A stretch of DNA of 64,000 nucleotides from G963667675 sp963667675 (GTDB taxonomy: Bacteria > Chloroflexota > Dehalococcoidia > Lucifugimonadales > UBA3495). Positions 24,863 through 33,008 of this stretch are shown here, one piece after another; position 1 is the first letter of the stretch, and every line of letters begins with the position of its first letter. A program made the translations under genes and the position numbers. The stretch is from assembly GCA_963667675.1 (NCBI GenBank), contig OY763929.1, positions 1,178,001 through 1,242,000 of the forward strand, in the 5' to 3' direction. The notes beneath the pieces are model-generated. The model made no database searches. It saw nothing but the letters and a program-made list of their open reading frames with translations, and was not told where the DNA came from.

Positions 24863-26065
24863 TTAAGACTCCTTGTATTCCCAGCCGCAGTGGTCCAAGA
24901 CCGGCTTTGCCGCCTCGCTGAATCCATAGGGGGAGAATGTTAATACTTTTGCATGTTCTTCCCCGGGCTCAATCGTCACTACAAGCTCTTTAGGATTTTG
25001 GAGCAACTCTTCGACAATAACGTCGCTCTCGTGTTTGGATGCGAACCACCATTCGGTCCGGTCCGCAGAGCTTGTATCATATTCCCATTGGACGACTTGG
25101 CTATCACGCCCGTCCACTGTGTACATCACAGGGCGCGTGTATACCTCGAAAGAAGGCAGTTCCATCACTAAGTTGGAGTACCGCGCTACATACACCCACA
25201 CTTCAAGGGGCTCGCCTTCGTGCTGATAACAATCAACCTGAAGCGTGGCAGTGCCCCCGTGGCGAGTTTTGCCCCATAGGAGTACCCTGGGTGGGTTGCC
25301 TTGGTCTTCTGGATAACCGAGGGATTGCACTTCTTCCCAAGTGACCCACTCCCCGGTATGTAGTGGCTTTAGCGTAGATTCCGGTGTCGGCGTGGGGACT
25401 GGCATAGCTATATCCAACAACTCTTCAAAAGAGAGTCCTATGGTGGCTATCCAATGCTTCGGCAACGAATGTTCCATCGCCAAAGCAAAAAACATTTCCG
25501 CCTCAGAAATGTTGCCTTGTGCTGCCGCCGAAGCACCTTGCCATGCCCAAGCTACTGACCAACTGGAGTCATCCCCGCTCACAGCCTCCTCTGGCAAACT
25601 TAAAACCACTTCGGCATCCGCCCGGGCGGCGGCATAGTCCTCTACGGCAAAATAGACGCTGGCTCGCATAAGGTACGGGTCTGGCTTTGCAGGATAAAGG
25701 GCAATCGCATTTGTACTGCTGATAATGGCCGCATCCCAGTCGTCATTCTCAATTGCTGCGATATACTCCGCAAGATATTCCATCAGCAGCATAGCCGACG
25801 ACGGCTCCGGTGTCGGCTCCGGCGTAGGTTCCGGTGTCGGCTCCGGCGTAGGTTCCGGTGTCGGTTCTGGCGTAGGCTCTGGTGTCGGCTCCGACGTAGG
25901 GGTTGCTGCGAGAGCTAATGTCGGGGTAGGGACGAAGGTAGAAGTAGGAATCAGCGTATTGGTGGGCGACGTTGTGGGTATCTCGGTTGGTGTAGGGTAA
26001 GGATCCCCATTGCAGGCGATACTTCCGACCAGTAGAACGAGGAATAGGTACAGACGCAAGAACAC
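24863..26065 (-). CDS. Lipoprotein with Pro-Thr-Glu stalk and TPR-like domain
   Basis: A 400-residue protein with a hydrophobic signal and lipobox VGSIAC (lipid-bearing Cys18), a Thr/Pro-rich linker that includes seven or more repeats of PEPT (residues ~58-87), a central helical TPR-like part (ALYPAKPDPYLMRASVYFAV, DYAAARADAEVVL) and a beta-rich C-terminal part. Such stalked lipoproteins are anchored to the outer face of the cytoplasmic membrane and expose a binding domain. The stalk DNA is a 12/24-bp minisatellite at about 25804-25893. Long inverted repeats lie just upstream. No partner is recognised nearby. Confidence 0.85.
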   Translation of the reverse strand: MFLRLYLFLVLLVGSIACNGDPYPTPTEIPTTSPTNTLIPTSTFVPTPTLALAATPTSEPTPEPTPEPTPEPTPEPTPEPTPEPTPEPSSAMLLMEYLAEYIAAIENDDWDAAIISSTNAIALYPAKPDPYLMRASVYFAVEDYAAARADAEVVLSLPEEAVSGDDSSWSVAWAWQGASAAAQGNISEAEMFFALAMEHSLPKHWIATIGLSFEELLDIAMPVPTPTPESTLKPLHTGEWVTWEEVQSLGYPEDQGNPPRVLLWGKTRHGGTATLQVDCYQHEGEPLEVWVYVARYSNLVMELPSFEVYTRPVMYTVDGRDSQVVQWEYDTSSADRTEWWFASKHESDVIVEELLQNPKELVVTIEPGEEHAKVLTFSPYGFSEAAKPVLDHCGWEYKES

Positions 26066-26100
26066 GGAGGCCCCCTTGTGGCGCAGGATTCAGGCAGTTG

Positions 26101-26207
26101 CTACGGCTACCCGTTTCACGTTGAACAACAAGGGGGCGCGAGGCGCGCGGATCCCTCGCCAAACTCAACGTGAGTGTCAGCCACATTGAAAACAGCAGTA
26201 GCCGTAG
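26101..26207. repeat. Nested inverted repeats upstream of the lipoprotein gene
   Basis: CTACGGCTAC (26101-26110) pairs with GTAGCCGTAG (26198-26207) and, inside it, CACGTTGA (26117-26124) pairs with TCAACGTG (26165-26172). The element lies 35-140 bases upstream of the lipoprotein start on the minus strand and could act as a leader structure, a terminator-like element or a decayed mobile-element end. Confidence 0.65.
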
Positions 26208-26313
26208 CCGGGCTATCCTAGCACAGGGCATATATCAAAACAACCAGAACCGCGCGCTCCGCTCTATTCACCGATAATCTCACCCATCCGACCGCACCAC
26301 CAACGGAGTCGCC

Positions 26314-26355
26314 ATGGAGTTCGGCGTAACCCTGCGCAACATGGCCCCATCCTGA
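26314..26355 (+). pseudogene. Fragment duplicating the start of an LLM oxidoreductase gene
   Basis: ATG at 26314 opens MEFGVTLRNMAPS and then TGA; compare MEFGITLGNMGPLA at the start of the gene at 17226. A GGAG also precedes it, so a gene start has been copied or left behind here while the rest was lost. No downstream LLM sequence was found. Confidence 0.5.
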
Positions 26356-26428
26356 CCTCGTCCAAGCCCCCCCAAAACTACTGACATTTCCCCCCTTGCC
26401 CACCCCAACAAACCCCCTTATGATGGAT

Positions 26429-26473
26429 GCAGGTCAGGTCCAAGCCATCGCGCCGGACCAAATCAAGACCTGC
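26429..26473. repeat. Nested inverted repeat before the HTH gene
   Basis: GCAGGTC (26429-26435) pairs with GACCTGC (26467-26473), and GGTCC (26437-26441) with GGACC (26455-26459). The 45-base element ends 21 bases before the HTH gene start, the position of an operator or RNA hairpin. Confidence 0.6.
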
Positions 26474-26494
26474 CACTGAGGCCCGTGACATGTT

Positions 26495-26974
26495 GTGACC
26501 AAACGCCGCTCCAGACCCGCTCCTCCTCCCTCCAGATCTCCTGCGCGAGAGGAAATGGGAGGAAATGAGAGGGGATCTAAAAATTCCAGCCTCTCCCCCC
26601 GCCAACAGTCCGCCCTGCCCCTCATCGCCTCCACTTCCACCTTGGCACAAGCCGCTCGCTCCTCCGGCATCGGAGAAAGCACCCTCTACCGTTGGCTCCA
26701 AGAGCCCCTCTTTCGTGAGGAGCTGACCCGCCTCCGAGAAGAATCAGCCGACCTCGCCAAACAGGAACTCCGCGGCGTCATGCTCCGCAGCGTCTCCGTC
26801 CTCGCCGAAGCCCTCGAACACCCCGATATGGCCATCCGCCTCCGTGCCGCCCGCTACTCCATGTCCTTTGCTGTCCAGATTTCCGAGGTCGAAAAGCTCA
26901 GGGCCGACCTCCAGAAGATCGAAGACTCCATTCCACAATGGCCGGCTCACCACTCCCCAAATTCTCGTAGTTAG
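26495..26974 (+). CDS. HTH protein resembling phage small terminase / phBC6A51-type proteins
   Basis: A 159-residue protein with a basic, Pro-rich N-terminus and a helix-turn-helix at about residues 47-68 (STLAQAARSSGIGESTLYRW), followed by helical ELTRLREESADLAKQEL and a C-terminal helix. This layout is seen in the phBC6A51-type HTH group and in small terminase subunits, which recognise DNA for packaging. The start is a GTG at 26495; no strong ribosome-binding site is seen. It lies 4.2 kb from the terminase gene and on the other strand, so a link to that module is possible but unproven. Confidence 0.6.
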   Translation: MTKRRSRPAPPPSRSPAREEMGGNERGSKNSSLSPRQQSALPLIASTSTLAQAARSSGIGESTLYRWLQEPLFREELTRLREESADLAKQELRGVMLRSVSVLAEALEHPDMAIRLRAARYSMSFAVQISEVEKLRADLQKIEDSIPQWPAHHSPNSRS

Positions 26975-26987
26975 AGGTGTGTTAAAC

Positions 26988-27347
26988 ATGAACCAGCTAT
27001 CCTACATAAGGTCTCGCATCAACGCCCTACGCCGCAAATTTGCCCTGGAAATATCCCACAACGAGATCCGGACCATGGTCGACGACCACTGCCTCCAATG
27101 GACCATCGCCCGCGCCGAGCGCAAGCCCGCTCCCGACGACTTTGCCTTCTTCCGCAAGGTCGCCGACGCCGGATTCCGCCTCCCCACCTTCACGGCCGCC
27201 CATAGCTACCTTCAGCGGTGCCTAGCCGAAAAGACCGTTCCCGGCATCGAGCATCTCCTGGGCGCCCTGCTTCCCTGGGCCGTAGCCCGCGGCTTGGTAG
27301 TTCCATCCGCCGACCCGCCTCCCCTGCCGGCCCCCGAACCCGCATAG
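26988..27347 (+). CDS. Hypothetical protein downstream of the HTH gene
   Basis: A 119-residue protein starting MNQLSYIRSRINALRRKFAL with mostly helical, charged character, an aromatic middle (FAFFRKVADAGFRL) and a short Pro-rich end. It begins 13 bases after the HTH gene stop, so the two form an operon. The ATG at 26988 has GAGG upstream and avoids overlap. No family is recognised, and a DNA-associated role is only suggested by its partner. Confidence 0.55.
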   Translation: MNQLSYIRSRINALRRKFALEISHNEIRTMVDDHCLQWTIARAERKPAPDDFAFFRKVADAGFRLPTFTAAHSYLQRCLAEKTVPGIEHLLGALLPWAVARGLVVPSADPPPLPAPEPA

Positions 27348-27555
27348 AACATCCAGCACGGCAGGTTGGTCCAGGAAAAGCAACATGACCGGACAATCAA
27401 ACAGTAGGGGCGAAACATCTATCGCTCAGACTCCGACCGCCCTCAACACGTCATTCTCGCGAAGGCGGGAATCTAGCGCCCATGCCCCGCTAGGGGTGAC
27501 AAGAGCAGGTGAGAGTCACGAGGCAGGTGGTGGTATCAGGGGTGCCCGCAGCCGC

Positions 27556-27978
27556 CTACTCCGGCCTTGTCCACGAGGCAAGCTTGTCCGGCGTAATCTC
27601 CATGAGCACGGCTTGGCCGGACTCTACTATCTGCCGGGCAAAGTCCCCGCCCTTTTCTGGGCCCCAGTAACGGAGGCAGATGGAGGTAACAATGGCCTCC
27701 AGGTCATCGGTGGTCATCCTGGCCTTCCCTTTGGCCAGCACGTAGGCGTATGGCGCGTCTGGCGTGGCAATGGACAGGCTGACTCTCGGGTCTCGACGGA
27801 TGTTGCGCGTCTTCAGGACATTGTCGTGGGTGATGATCATGAACTTCCCGTCCCTGTACCCGTACCACACGGGCGTCACCTGAGGCGACCCGTCGCGGTT
27901 CACGGTGGCCAGGTTGGCGAGGCAATCCCCGGCGAGGAGCTTTTCTATCTCAGCGGGAGTCAATTCCCTATCGGCCAT
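27556..27978 (-). CDS. PPOX class (F420-dependent type) oxidoreductase
   Basis: A 140-residue split-barrel flavin/F420-binding protein. Visible family signatures are CLANLATVNRDGSPQVTPVWYGYRDGKF near the N-terminus and RNIRRDPRVSLSI in the cofactor-phosphate region. Members reduce or oxidise small molecules with F420 or FMN. GAGGG precedes the ATG at 27978. The neighbour at 28009-28431 is a paralogue of the same length, 30 bases upstream, forming a tandem pair. Confidence 0.9.
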   Translation of the reverse strand: MADRELTPAEIEKLLAGDCLANLATVNRDGSPQVTPVWYGYRDGKFMIITHDNVLKTRNIRRDPRVSLSIATPDAPYAYVLAKGKARMTTDDLEAIVTSICLRYWGPEKGGDFARQIVESGQAVLMEITPDKLASWTRPE

Positions 27979-28008
27979 AATTCCCTCAGGTCAGTCAGCG
28001 TGACGAGC

Positions 28009-28431
28009 TCAGTCGACGGTCGTCCAGGTGATGAGTTTGTCGGGAGTTATCTCGATGAGCACGTTGTCGCTGGACTTCAGGACCTCCTGGGCAAAGGCCC
28101 TGCCTTCTTCATCGCCCTGGTACCGGACGGCAATGGAGGTGACCGTAGCCTCCATGTCGTCGGTGGTGAGCTTGGCCCTGCCGTGGACCAGCACGTAGGC
28201 AAAGGGCTCGCCGGGCGAGTTGATGGACACGGACACCCTCGGGTCCCGGCGGACGTTGCGCGCCTTGGCGGCAAAGCCGGCGGTGCTGACGAAAAACTTC
28301 CCGTCCCTGTACTCGTACCACACGGGGGCCACCTGCGGCGACCCGTCCCGCTTCAAGGTTGCCAGGTTCGCGAGGCACGTCCCACTGAGGAACTGCTCCA
28401 TCTCGTCAGCCGTCATCGTCCGGTCAGCCAT
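28009..28431 (-). CDS. PPOX class (F420-dependent type) oxidoreductase
   Basis: A 140-residue paralogue of the downstream gene, with CLANLATLKRDGSPQVAPVW and ARNVRRDPRVSVSINSPGEP. The start at 28431 is chosen because GGAGG lies seven bases before it and it gives the same length as the paralogue; an upstream ATG at 28443 contains that ribosome-binding site. Likely dimeric, with the cofactor bound at the subunit interface. Substrate unknown. Confidence 0.9.
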   Translation of the reverse strand: MADRTMTADEMEQFLSGTCLANLATLKRDGSPQVAPVWYEYRDGKFFVSTAGFAAKARNVRRDPRVSVSINSPGEPFAYVLVHGRAKLTTDDMEATVTSIAVRYQGDEEGRAFAQEVLKSSDNVLIEITPDKLITWTTVD

Positions 28432-28527
28432 CGGGCCCTCCATGCATCAGCGGAATGCCCGCAGTATATTGCGCCCGCCCGCTGCGGGCAAGAAAAGGGC
28501 AGCCGATGGCCCCGGCTCGTTGTCCAA

Positions 28528-28764
28528 CTAGGGACGGTCTTCCGGTGAGTCAGCCTTGGGTCTGCTGCGCCGCTGCTGCCACAGGTAGAAGGCGGATATG
28601 CTGACGGGTATGGACACTATGAGCAGGCCCAGGACTGCCACCACGGTCCAGGGGCCCAAGTCGAAGGCGTGGTCCAGGAAGCCCTTAATCCATTCCAACA
28701 GGTCCGGGTCCGCCGCCTCGCCGTGGTGCCCGGCTGCCGACAGAAGAATGGCCCAGGCGCTCAA
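28528..28764 (-). CDS. Small single-pass membrane protein
   Basis: A 78-residue protein with one clear membrane helix (WTVVAVLGLLIVSIPVSISA) and a basic, Pro-rich tail. The proposed start is a TTG at 28764, three bases after the MFS transporter stop, implying translational coupling. It may be an accessory subunit of that transporter or a small stress-type membrane protein; no family is recognised. Confidence 0.55.
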   Translation of the reverse strand: MSAWAILLSAAGHHGEAADPDLLEWIKGFLDHAFDLGPWTVVAVLGLLIVSIPVSISAFYLWQQRRSRPKADSPEDRP

Positions 28765-28767
28765 GGG

Positions 28768-30087
28768 TCAGTCCCCGGCAAAGGCGGATGCGGGTTGGGC
28801 CTGGTACCGCACCGAGTACTTGCGCTCGTTTATGGAAAAGGCACAGGCCGCGGCGACGAACAGCATGGACCCGGCGGCCAGGAAGGGCACGGTGTAGGAA
28901 CCGGTCACGTCGTTGAGGAATCCCGCCAGCAGCACCGCGCCGGCCCCGCCAACCTGGTGGAAAACGAAAGAGACTCCGGTGATTGCCCCCAGGGCCCGCA
29001 GGCCGTAGACGTCGGCGGTCAGGGATACGCTGAGCGGGTTGGTGGCTATCCACGACAGGCCGGCGACCACGGCGAATATCCAGACCCCGGCGTCGCCTGA
29101 CAGGAACGGTATTCCCAGCAAGGGCGGCACCAGCAAGAGCATGTAGGCCGAACCCCTGGTGAAGTACACCAGGGCCAGCAGGTTCTTGCGGCTGAACCGG
29201 TCGGACAGCATCCCCGCTCCGATGCTTCCCAGGGCGTTCATGCCTCCCATGACCGCGAAGATGGCCCCGGCCATGGTCGGCGACAGGCCCCGGTCTTCTT
29301 GGGCGAAGGCTACGAAGTGAAACGCCAGCAAGAAAGTCGTTGCCCCGCAGACGAAAAACGGGACCGACACCTGCCATATCGGCAGCGAGCGGAAAGACTC
29401 CCGCCACCGGTCGGTGTCCAGGGGCGGTATCGAAGACAGGCCCGATGCCGCTCCTTCGGGGCCGGCGGCATCCCCGTCGGGCCTCAGTCCACGCTTGGCC
29501 GGGCTGTCTTGCAGGAAGGCCAAGGCCAGGGGCGCCGCCAGGAAGATGATCATGCCCAGGGCAACCCAGGTGATTCTCCAGTTGGTGGCTTGAATCAGGT
29601 AAATCCCGAAGGGCACCAGCACCAGCGACCCCGTCGACGCCCCGCCGGAAATCAGACCCAACACCGTGGCCCGCTTGCGCAGGAACCACCGGGCCAGCAG
29701 GGCCGAGGCGTTGTTCAGCGACGCTCCGCTCAGGGCCATGGACGTGACCACCCCGAACAGGAACATCAGGAAGAGATAGTGGAAGGTGAGGCTCAGCAGC
29801 GCAGTGCCCAGCGCGACGATAACCAGGTTGACGATGATTACCTTGGAGCCCTGCCGGTCGAACCAGCGGCCGAAGAAGGGCTGGGCCATGCCGTTGAACA
29901 ACGTGCCCAGGGCGCCGGCGATGGAGATGGTGCTCCGGTTCCACTCGAACTCCTCGCTCATGGGAATGACGAAGATTCCCATGGCCCCGCGGGCGCCGGT
30001 GGTCACCATGGCGATGAAGAAGCAGGTGGCGACCACGTACCACCCGTAGTAGATGCCGGGATTGGTGTTGTTGGCTGGTGATGTCAC
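28768..30087 (-). CDS. MFS transporter (OFA/monocarboxylate-like)
   Basis: A 439-residue transporter with about 12 membrane helices. Its opening YYGWYVVATCFFIAMVTTGA and the FGRWFDRQGSK loop 2-3 motif resemble oxalate/formate- and monocarboxylate-type MFS carriers rather than the triplet at 5-9 kb. The substrate is probably an organic acid, by family resemblance only. The start appears to be GTG at 30087 with no strong ribosome-binding site. A small membrane protein follows in the same operon. Confidence 0.88.
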   Translation of the reverse strand: MTSPANNTNPGIYYGWYVVATCFFIAMVTTGARGAMGIFVIPMSEEFEWNRSTISIAGALGTLFNGMAQPFFGRWFDRQGSKVIIVNLVIVALGTALLSLTFHYLFLMFLFGVVTSMALSGASLNNASALLARWFLRKRATVLGLISGGASTGSLVLVPFGIYLIQATNWRITWVALGMIIFLAAPLALAFLQDSPAKRGLRPDGDAAGPEGAASGLSSIPPLDTDRWRESFRSLPIWQVSVPFFVCGATTFLLAFHFVAFAQEDRGLSPTMAGAIFAVMGGMNALGSIGAGMLSDRFSRKNLLALVYFTRGSAYMLLLVPPLLGIPFLSGDAGVWIFAVVAGLSWIATNPLSVSLTADVYGLRALGAITGVSFVFHQVGGAGAVLLAGFLNDVTGSYTVPFLAAGSMLFVAAACAFSINERKYSVRYQAQPASAFAGD

Positions 30088-30287
30088 GGTGTCCGTTGGT
30101 TGGATAATTCGTGGTTTCTCTAGTTGCTGGGATTGGGCGTCTGTATCATAACATCAGCCATTGGGAGCCAGGGCAACCACAAGGGTTGCCCCTACGTTTG
30201 GGGTCCGGGACGGCCGGCCAACTTGCCGTAGCTCCGGGCTGGCATTAAGATTGGCGGAGGATTCAAGACTGGAGGACAAGCAGCCCG

Positions 30288-31256
30288 ATGAGAGCAGCCA
30301 GACTGGCGGGACCAAAGTACTTCGAGTTCATCGACGTGGAGGTCCCAACGCCGTCCGACGGCGAATGCCTGATCAAGCTGGAGAGGGCTTCGGTGTGCGG
30401 CAGCGACATCCGCCACGGATACAGCGTCACTGACGAGGAGGAGTTCCCAATGCCGCCGGGCCGGCCCTGCCACGAGGTTGCCGGCGTGGTGGTGGAAAGC
30501 CGCACCGACGACTTTCAGGAGGGACAACGGGTCATCGTCCTTCCCAGCAAGGGAGAAGGCGGCCTGACCGAATACCTGGTATCCAATCCCGGCATGATGG
30601 TCCCGCTGCCCGACGAGGGCCCGCTGGAAGAATGGATTATGTGCCAGCCCTCGGGCACGGTGCTCTATTCCTGCCAGCAGATGCCCAACATCCTGGGCAA
30701 GAACGTGGTGATCCTGGGCCAGGGGAGTATCGGCCTCAGCTTCACCATGATTACGTCGCGCTGCGGTGCCCGCAGCGTCACCGGCGTCGACCCCCTGGAA
30801 TTCAGGCTGTCCAAGTCTAGGGAGTTCGGCGCAACCCACGTGATAAACCCGGACAAGGACGATGTTGACGAAGCGGTAGCGGAGATCACCGGCGGCCAGG
30901 GCGCGGACATCGTCGTCGAGGCTGCAGGCTATCCCGAGACCTTCGATACCGTATTCAGGCTGGTGCGCCAGTACGGGACGGTAATAATCTTTGGCGTGCA
31001 GACCGACAAACGCGTCCTGGTCACACATGACACGCTCATGGACAAGCAGGCCAGGATCATACCCACCACGGGCGCCCGCAGCGGCAACCCCACGGCGCAT
31101 ATCGAGCGAATCGTCGCCCTGCGCCAGCGGGGATGGTGCGACCCGGGGAAGCTGGTCACTCACCACATGGGCTTGTCGCAGGTGCAGGCGGCTTTCGACA
31201 TGTACGCGGCCCACGCCGACAACGTCGTCAAGGTGGTGATGAACGTCAACGAGTGA
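30288..31256 (+). CDS. Zinc-type medium-chain dehydrogenase (MDR family)
   Basis: A 322-residue MDR protein with the catalytic ASVCGSDIRHG segment (zinc-ligand Cys), PGRPCHEVAGVV in place of the usual GHE motif, and the Rossmann segment NVVILGQGSIGLSF. The structural-zinc four-Cys lobe is missing (replaced by LPSKGEGGLTEYL), which accounts for the short length. It should oxidise an alcohol or polyol, or reduce a carbonyl, with NAD(P). It is divergent from the MFS gene across a 200-base gap holding the hairpin AGGGCAACC..GGTTGCCCCTA. Confidence 0.9.
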   Translation: MRAARLAGPKYFEFIDVEVPTPSDGECLIKLERASVCGSDIRHGYSVTDEEEFPMPPGRPCHEVAGVVVESRTDDFQEGQRVIVLPSKGEGGLTEYLVSNPGMMVPLPDEGPLEEWIMCQPSGTVLYSCQQMPNILGKNVVILGQGSIGLSFTMITSRCGARSVTGVDPLEFRLSKSREFGATHVINPDKDDVDEAVAEITGGQGADIVVEAAGYPETFDTVFRLVRQYGTVIIFGVQTDKRVLVTHDTLMDKQARIIPTTGARSGNPTAHIERIVALRQRGWCDPGKLVTHHMGLSQVQAAFDMYAAHADNVVKVVMNVNE

Positions 31257-31269
31257 CGGGCTTAGTTTT

Positions 31270-31327
31270 TCCGTTCGTGCTGAGCCTGTCCTGAGTCCGT
31301 CGAAGGGGCTCTCGAAGTACGAACGGA
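31270..31327. repeat. REP-like element with TCCGTTCGT/ACGAACGGA ends
   Basis: Same family as the copies at 14092, 22399, 23220 and 58155; the core reads TGAGTCCGTCGAAGG. It sits between the MDR dehydrogenase and the que operon, converging genes, and could serve as a transcription terminator. Confidence 0.85.
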
Positions 31328-31381
31328 CGGCTTGCCGGTGGTTGCCTAACCGCCGGGCCCCGGCGGATCCTTGGGGCTCAG

Positions 31382-31537
31382 TCAACAGCCCGGATCGGTG
31401 TGGTTCCCGCAGCAGCCCCGCAGCCGCTTTATCTTGGCCCAGTTGTTGGATATGAACATGGCCAGCTTCCGACCCATGGGCATGGGCCGCAACAAGTTGG
31501 CTATGGGCGTGAACGACAGGTTTCTATCGCGGCACAT
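31382..31537 (-). CDS. 51-residue Cys-ended small protein at the end of the que operon
   Basis: A 51-residue frame, MCRDRNLSFTPIANLLRPMP followed by a basic middle (NNWAKIKRLRG) and the tail CCGNHTDPGC. It has four Cys (2, 42, 43, 51). GAGGA lies about nine bases before the ATG, and the gene begins 12 bases after the queE stop, so it is probably the last gene of the que operon. The C-terminal CCGNxxxPGC motif looks like a conserved small-protein signature, possibly a metal or Fe-S site, but I cannot name a characterised family. Confidence 0.65.
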   Translation of the reverse strand: MCRDRNLSFTPIANLLRPMPMGRKLAMFISNNWAKIKRLRGCCGNHTDPGC

Positions 31538-31549
31538 GTTGAATCGTCC

Positions 31550-32257
31550 TCACCGCCCCCTTTGGTCGCCCCACAGCAGGATGTGGAGCCGGGTCGAAAA
31601 CCGGAATCCCTCCATGGCGCAGGCCTCGGCCACCCACGGGCTGCGCGCCTGGATGCTCTCGGCGGTCACGCCCTCGGGCATCAGGATAATGCGCTTGCGC
31701 GGTAGACCGTAGGCGTCCCTTAGGGCGCAGACCTCGGCAACGTCGTCCGGCTGGGTCACCACGAACTTGAAGTAGGCGTTGGGCAGCCGGGCTATGACCT
31801 CTAGCGCCTGCCGCTGTTCCCGCCGGTCTTTGGGGTTGCCCGACGACTCCAGCTTGGGCGAAACGTTCCACTGGTCCACGTCTCGCTCCAAGTCCGCCAG
31901 CGGCGCAATAGTCCCGTTGGTCTCGACCTCCAACTGGAAGCCGTCGTTCTTCAGCGAGGCTGCCACTGGCGCCAGCTCCGTCTGCTGGAGCAGGGGCTCG
32001 CCGCCGGTGATTATCAGGCGGCCGCAGCCAAATGCCCGGATGCGCTCCTCCACCTCATTCAAATCTAAATTCACGACTTCCCGGCCATAGTCGTAGTTGG
32101 CCCAGTCCCAGGTGTACTTGGTGTCGCACCAGGTGCAGGCCAGGTTGCAGGTCGCCAGCCGCAGGAAAACCGAGGGCGCGCCCGTGTTCGGGCCCTCACC
32201 CTGCAGCGAGTAGAACACCTCCGGCCGGCCGTCGGGCTGCCTGCTTACCCGCAACAT
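31550..32257 (-). CDS. queE: 7-carboxy-7-deazaguanine synthase (QueE)
   Basis: A 235-residue radical-SAM enzyme with the cluster motif C37-x3-C41-x2-C44 (ATCNLACTWCDTKY) and IITGGEPLLQQ for SAM binding. It converts 6-carboxytetrahydropterin to 7-carboxy-7-deazaguanine, using SAM as a cofactor. It starts immediately after the queC stop, in the operon queF-queD-queC-queE. The substrate loop FYSLQGEGPNTG near the N-terminus is typical of QueE. Confidence 0.95.
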   Translation of the reverse strand: MLRVSRQPDGRPEVFYSLQGEGPNTGAPSVFLRLATCNLACTWCDTKYTWDWANYDYGREVVNLDLNEVEERIRAFGCGRLIITGGEPLLQQTELAPVAASLKNDGFQLEVETNGTIAPLADLERDVDQWNVSPKLESSGNPKDRREQRQALEVIARLPNAYFKFVVTQPDDVAEVCALRDAYGLPRKRIILMPEGVTAESIQARSPWVAEACAMEGFRFSTRLHILLWGDQRGR

Positions 32258-33007
32258 CTATGCTTTCACTCCCAGCCGCTGCAGCAAGGGATCAGTGGCT
32301 CCCGCTTCGGCAAATCCCCTGGCCCGGAGAACGCAGCTATCGCACGATCCGCAGGGCGCGTCGCCGCCCTGGTAGCAGCTCCAGGTAAGCTCCAGCGGGG
32401 CCTCGAGCTCCAGCCCCATCCTGACGATGTCTGCCTTGGACTTGTCGATGATGGGCGTTTCCAGCCGGATGGGTACGTTGCACTGCGTGGACAGCTTGCT
32501 GCCTTGGGCCAGCGCCTGGGACATCTTCTGAAAATACTCGGGCCGGCAGTCGGGGTAGCCGCTGTAGTCCACGGCGTTGGGGCCCAAGAAGACCTGGGCC
32601 TTCACCGAGGCGGGGTCGACGCGCTCCACTTCTATGTCATGCAAGACCTGGCTTTCCAGCAGGGACGCCGCCAGGGTCACGAACAGGGTGTTGCGCAGCG
32701 GCACGTAGGTGATGGGAATACCGGCCTCCCCTGGTCCGGCCCCGCCGTCCTGGGGAACAGGGAAACGGTCAGGGTTGGTAAGGGCCGAATACCATGCGGC
32801 CTGGCTGAAAAACGAGATGTCCAGCAGGCGGTTCGGGATGCCCAGGGCGTCGGCGACCTCTTTGGCGCAAGCCGTCTCCTTGCTGTGGCTTTGGCCGTAG
32901 TGGAAAGTGAGGGCCGTCAAACGGTCTGTCCGGGCGGCGGCATAGGCGGTGACGACGGTGGAGTCCAGGCCGCCGGATAGTAGGCTGACGCCGTAGCGGG
33001 TGGGCAA
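32258..33007 (-). CDS. queC: 7-cyano-7-deazaguanine synthase (QueC)
   Basis: A 249-residue ATP-dependent nitrile-forming enzyme. It has the PP-loop LLSGGLDSTV at residues 9-18 and a zinc site in CYQGGDAPCGSCDSCVLRARGF. It makes preQ0 from 7-carboxy-7-deazaguanine, ammonia and ATP. The start appears to be a TTG at 33007, with GAAGGGGA upstream inside the end of queD and one base between stop and start, implying translational coupling. Confidence 0.95.
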   Translation of the reverse strand: MPTRYGVSLLSGGLDSTVVTAYAAARTDRLTALTFHYGQSHSKETACAKEVADALGIPNRLLDISFFSQAAWYSALTNPDRFPVPQDGGAGPGEAGIPITYVPLRNTLFVTLAASLLESQVLHDIEVERVDPASVKAQVFLGPNAVDYSGYPDCRPEYFQKMSQALAQGSKLSTQCNVPIRLETPIIDKSKADIVRMGLELEAPLELTWSCYQGGDAPCGSCDSCVLRARGFAEAGATDPLLQRLGVKA

Positions 33008-33008
33008 G

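Noticed and set aside
25804..25893. Short repeats here and at 47500-47660 as CRISPR-like arrays
   Set aside because: They are in-frame codon repeats encoding PEPT stalks (12/24-bp period) with no unique spacers.
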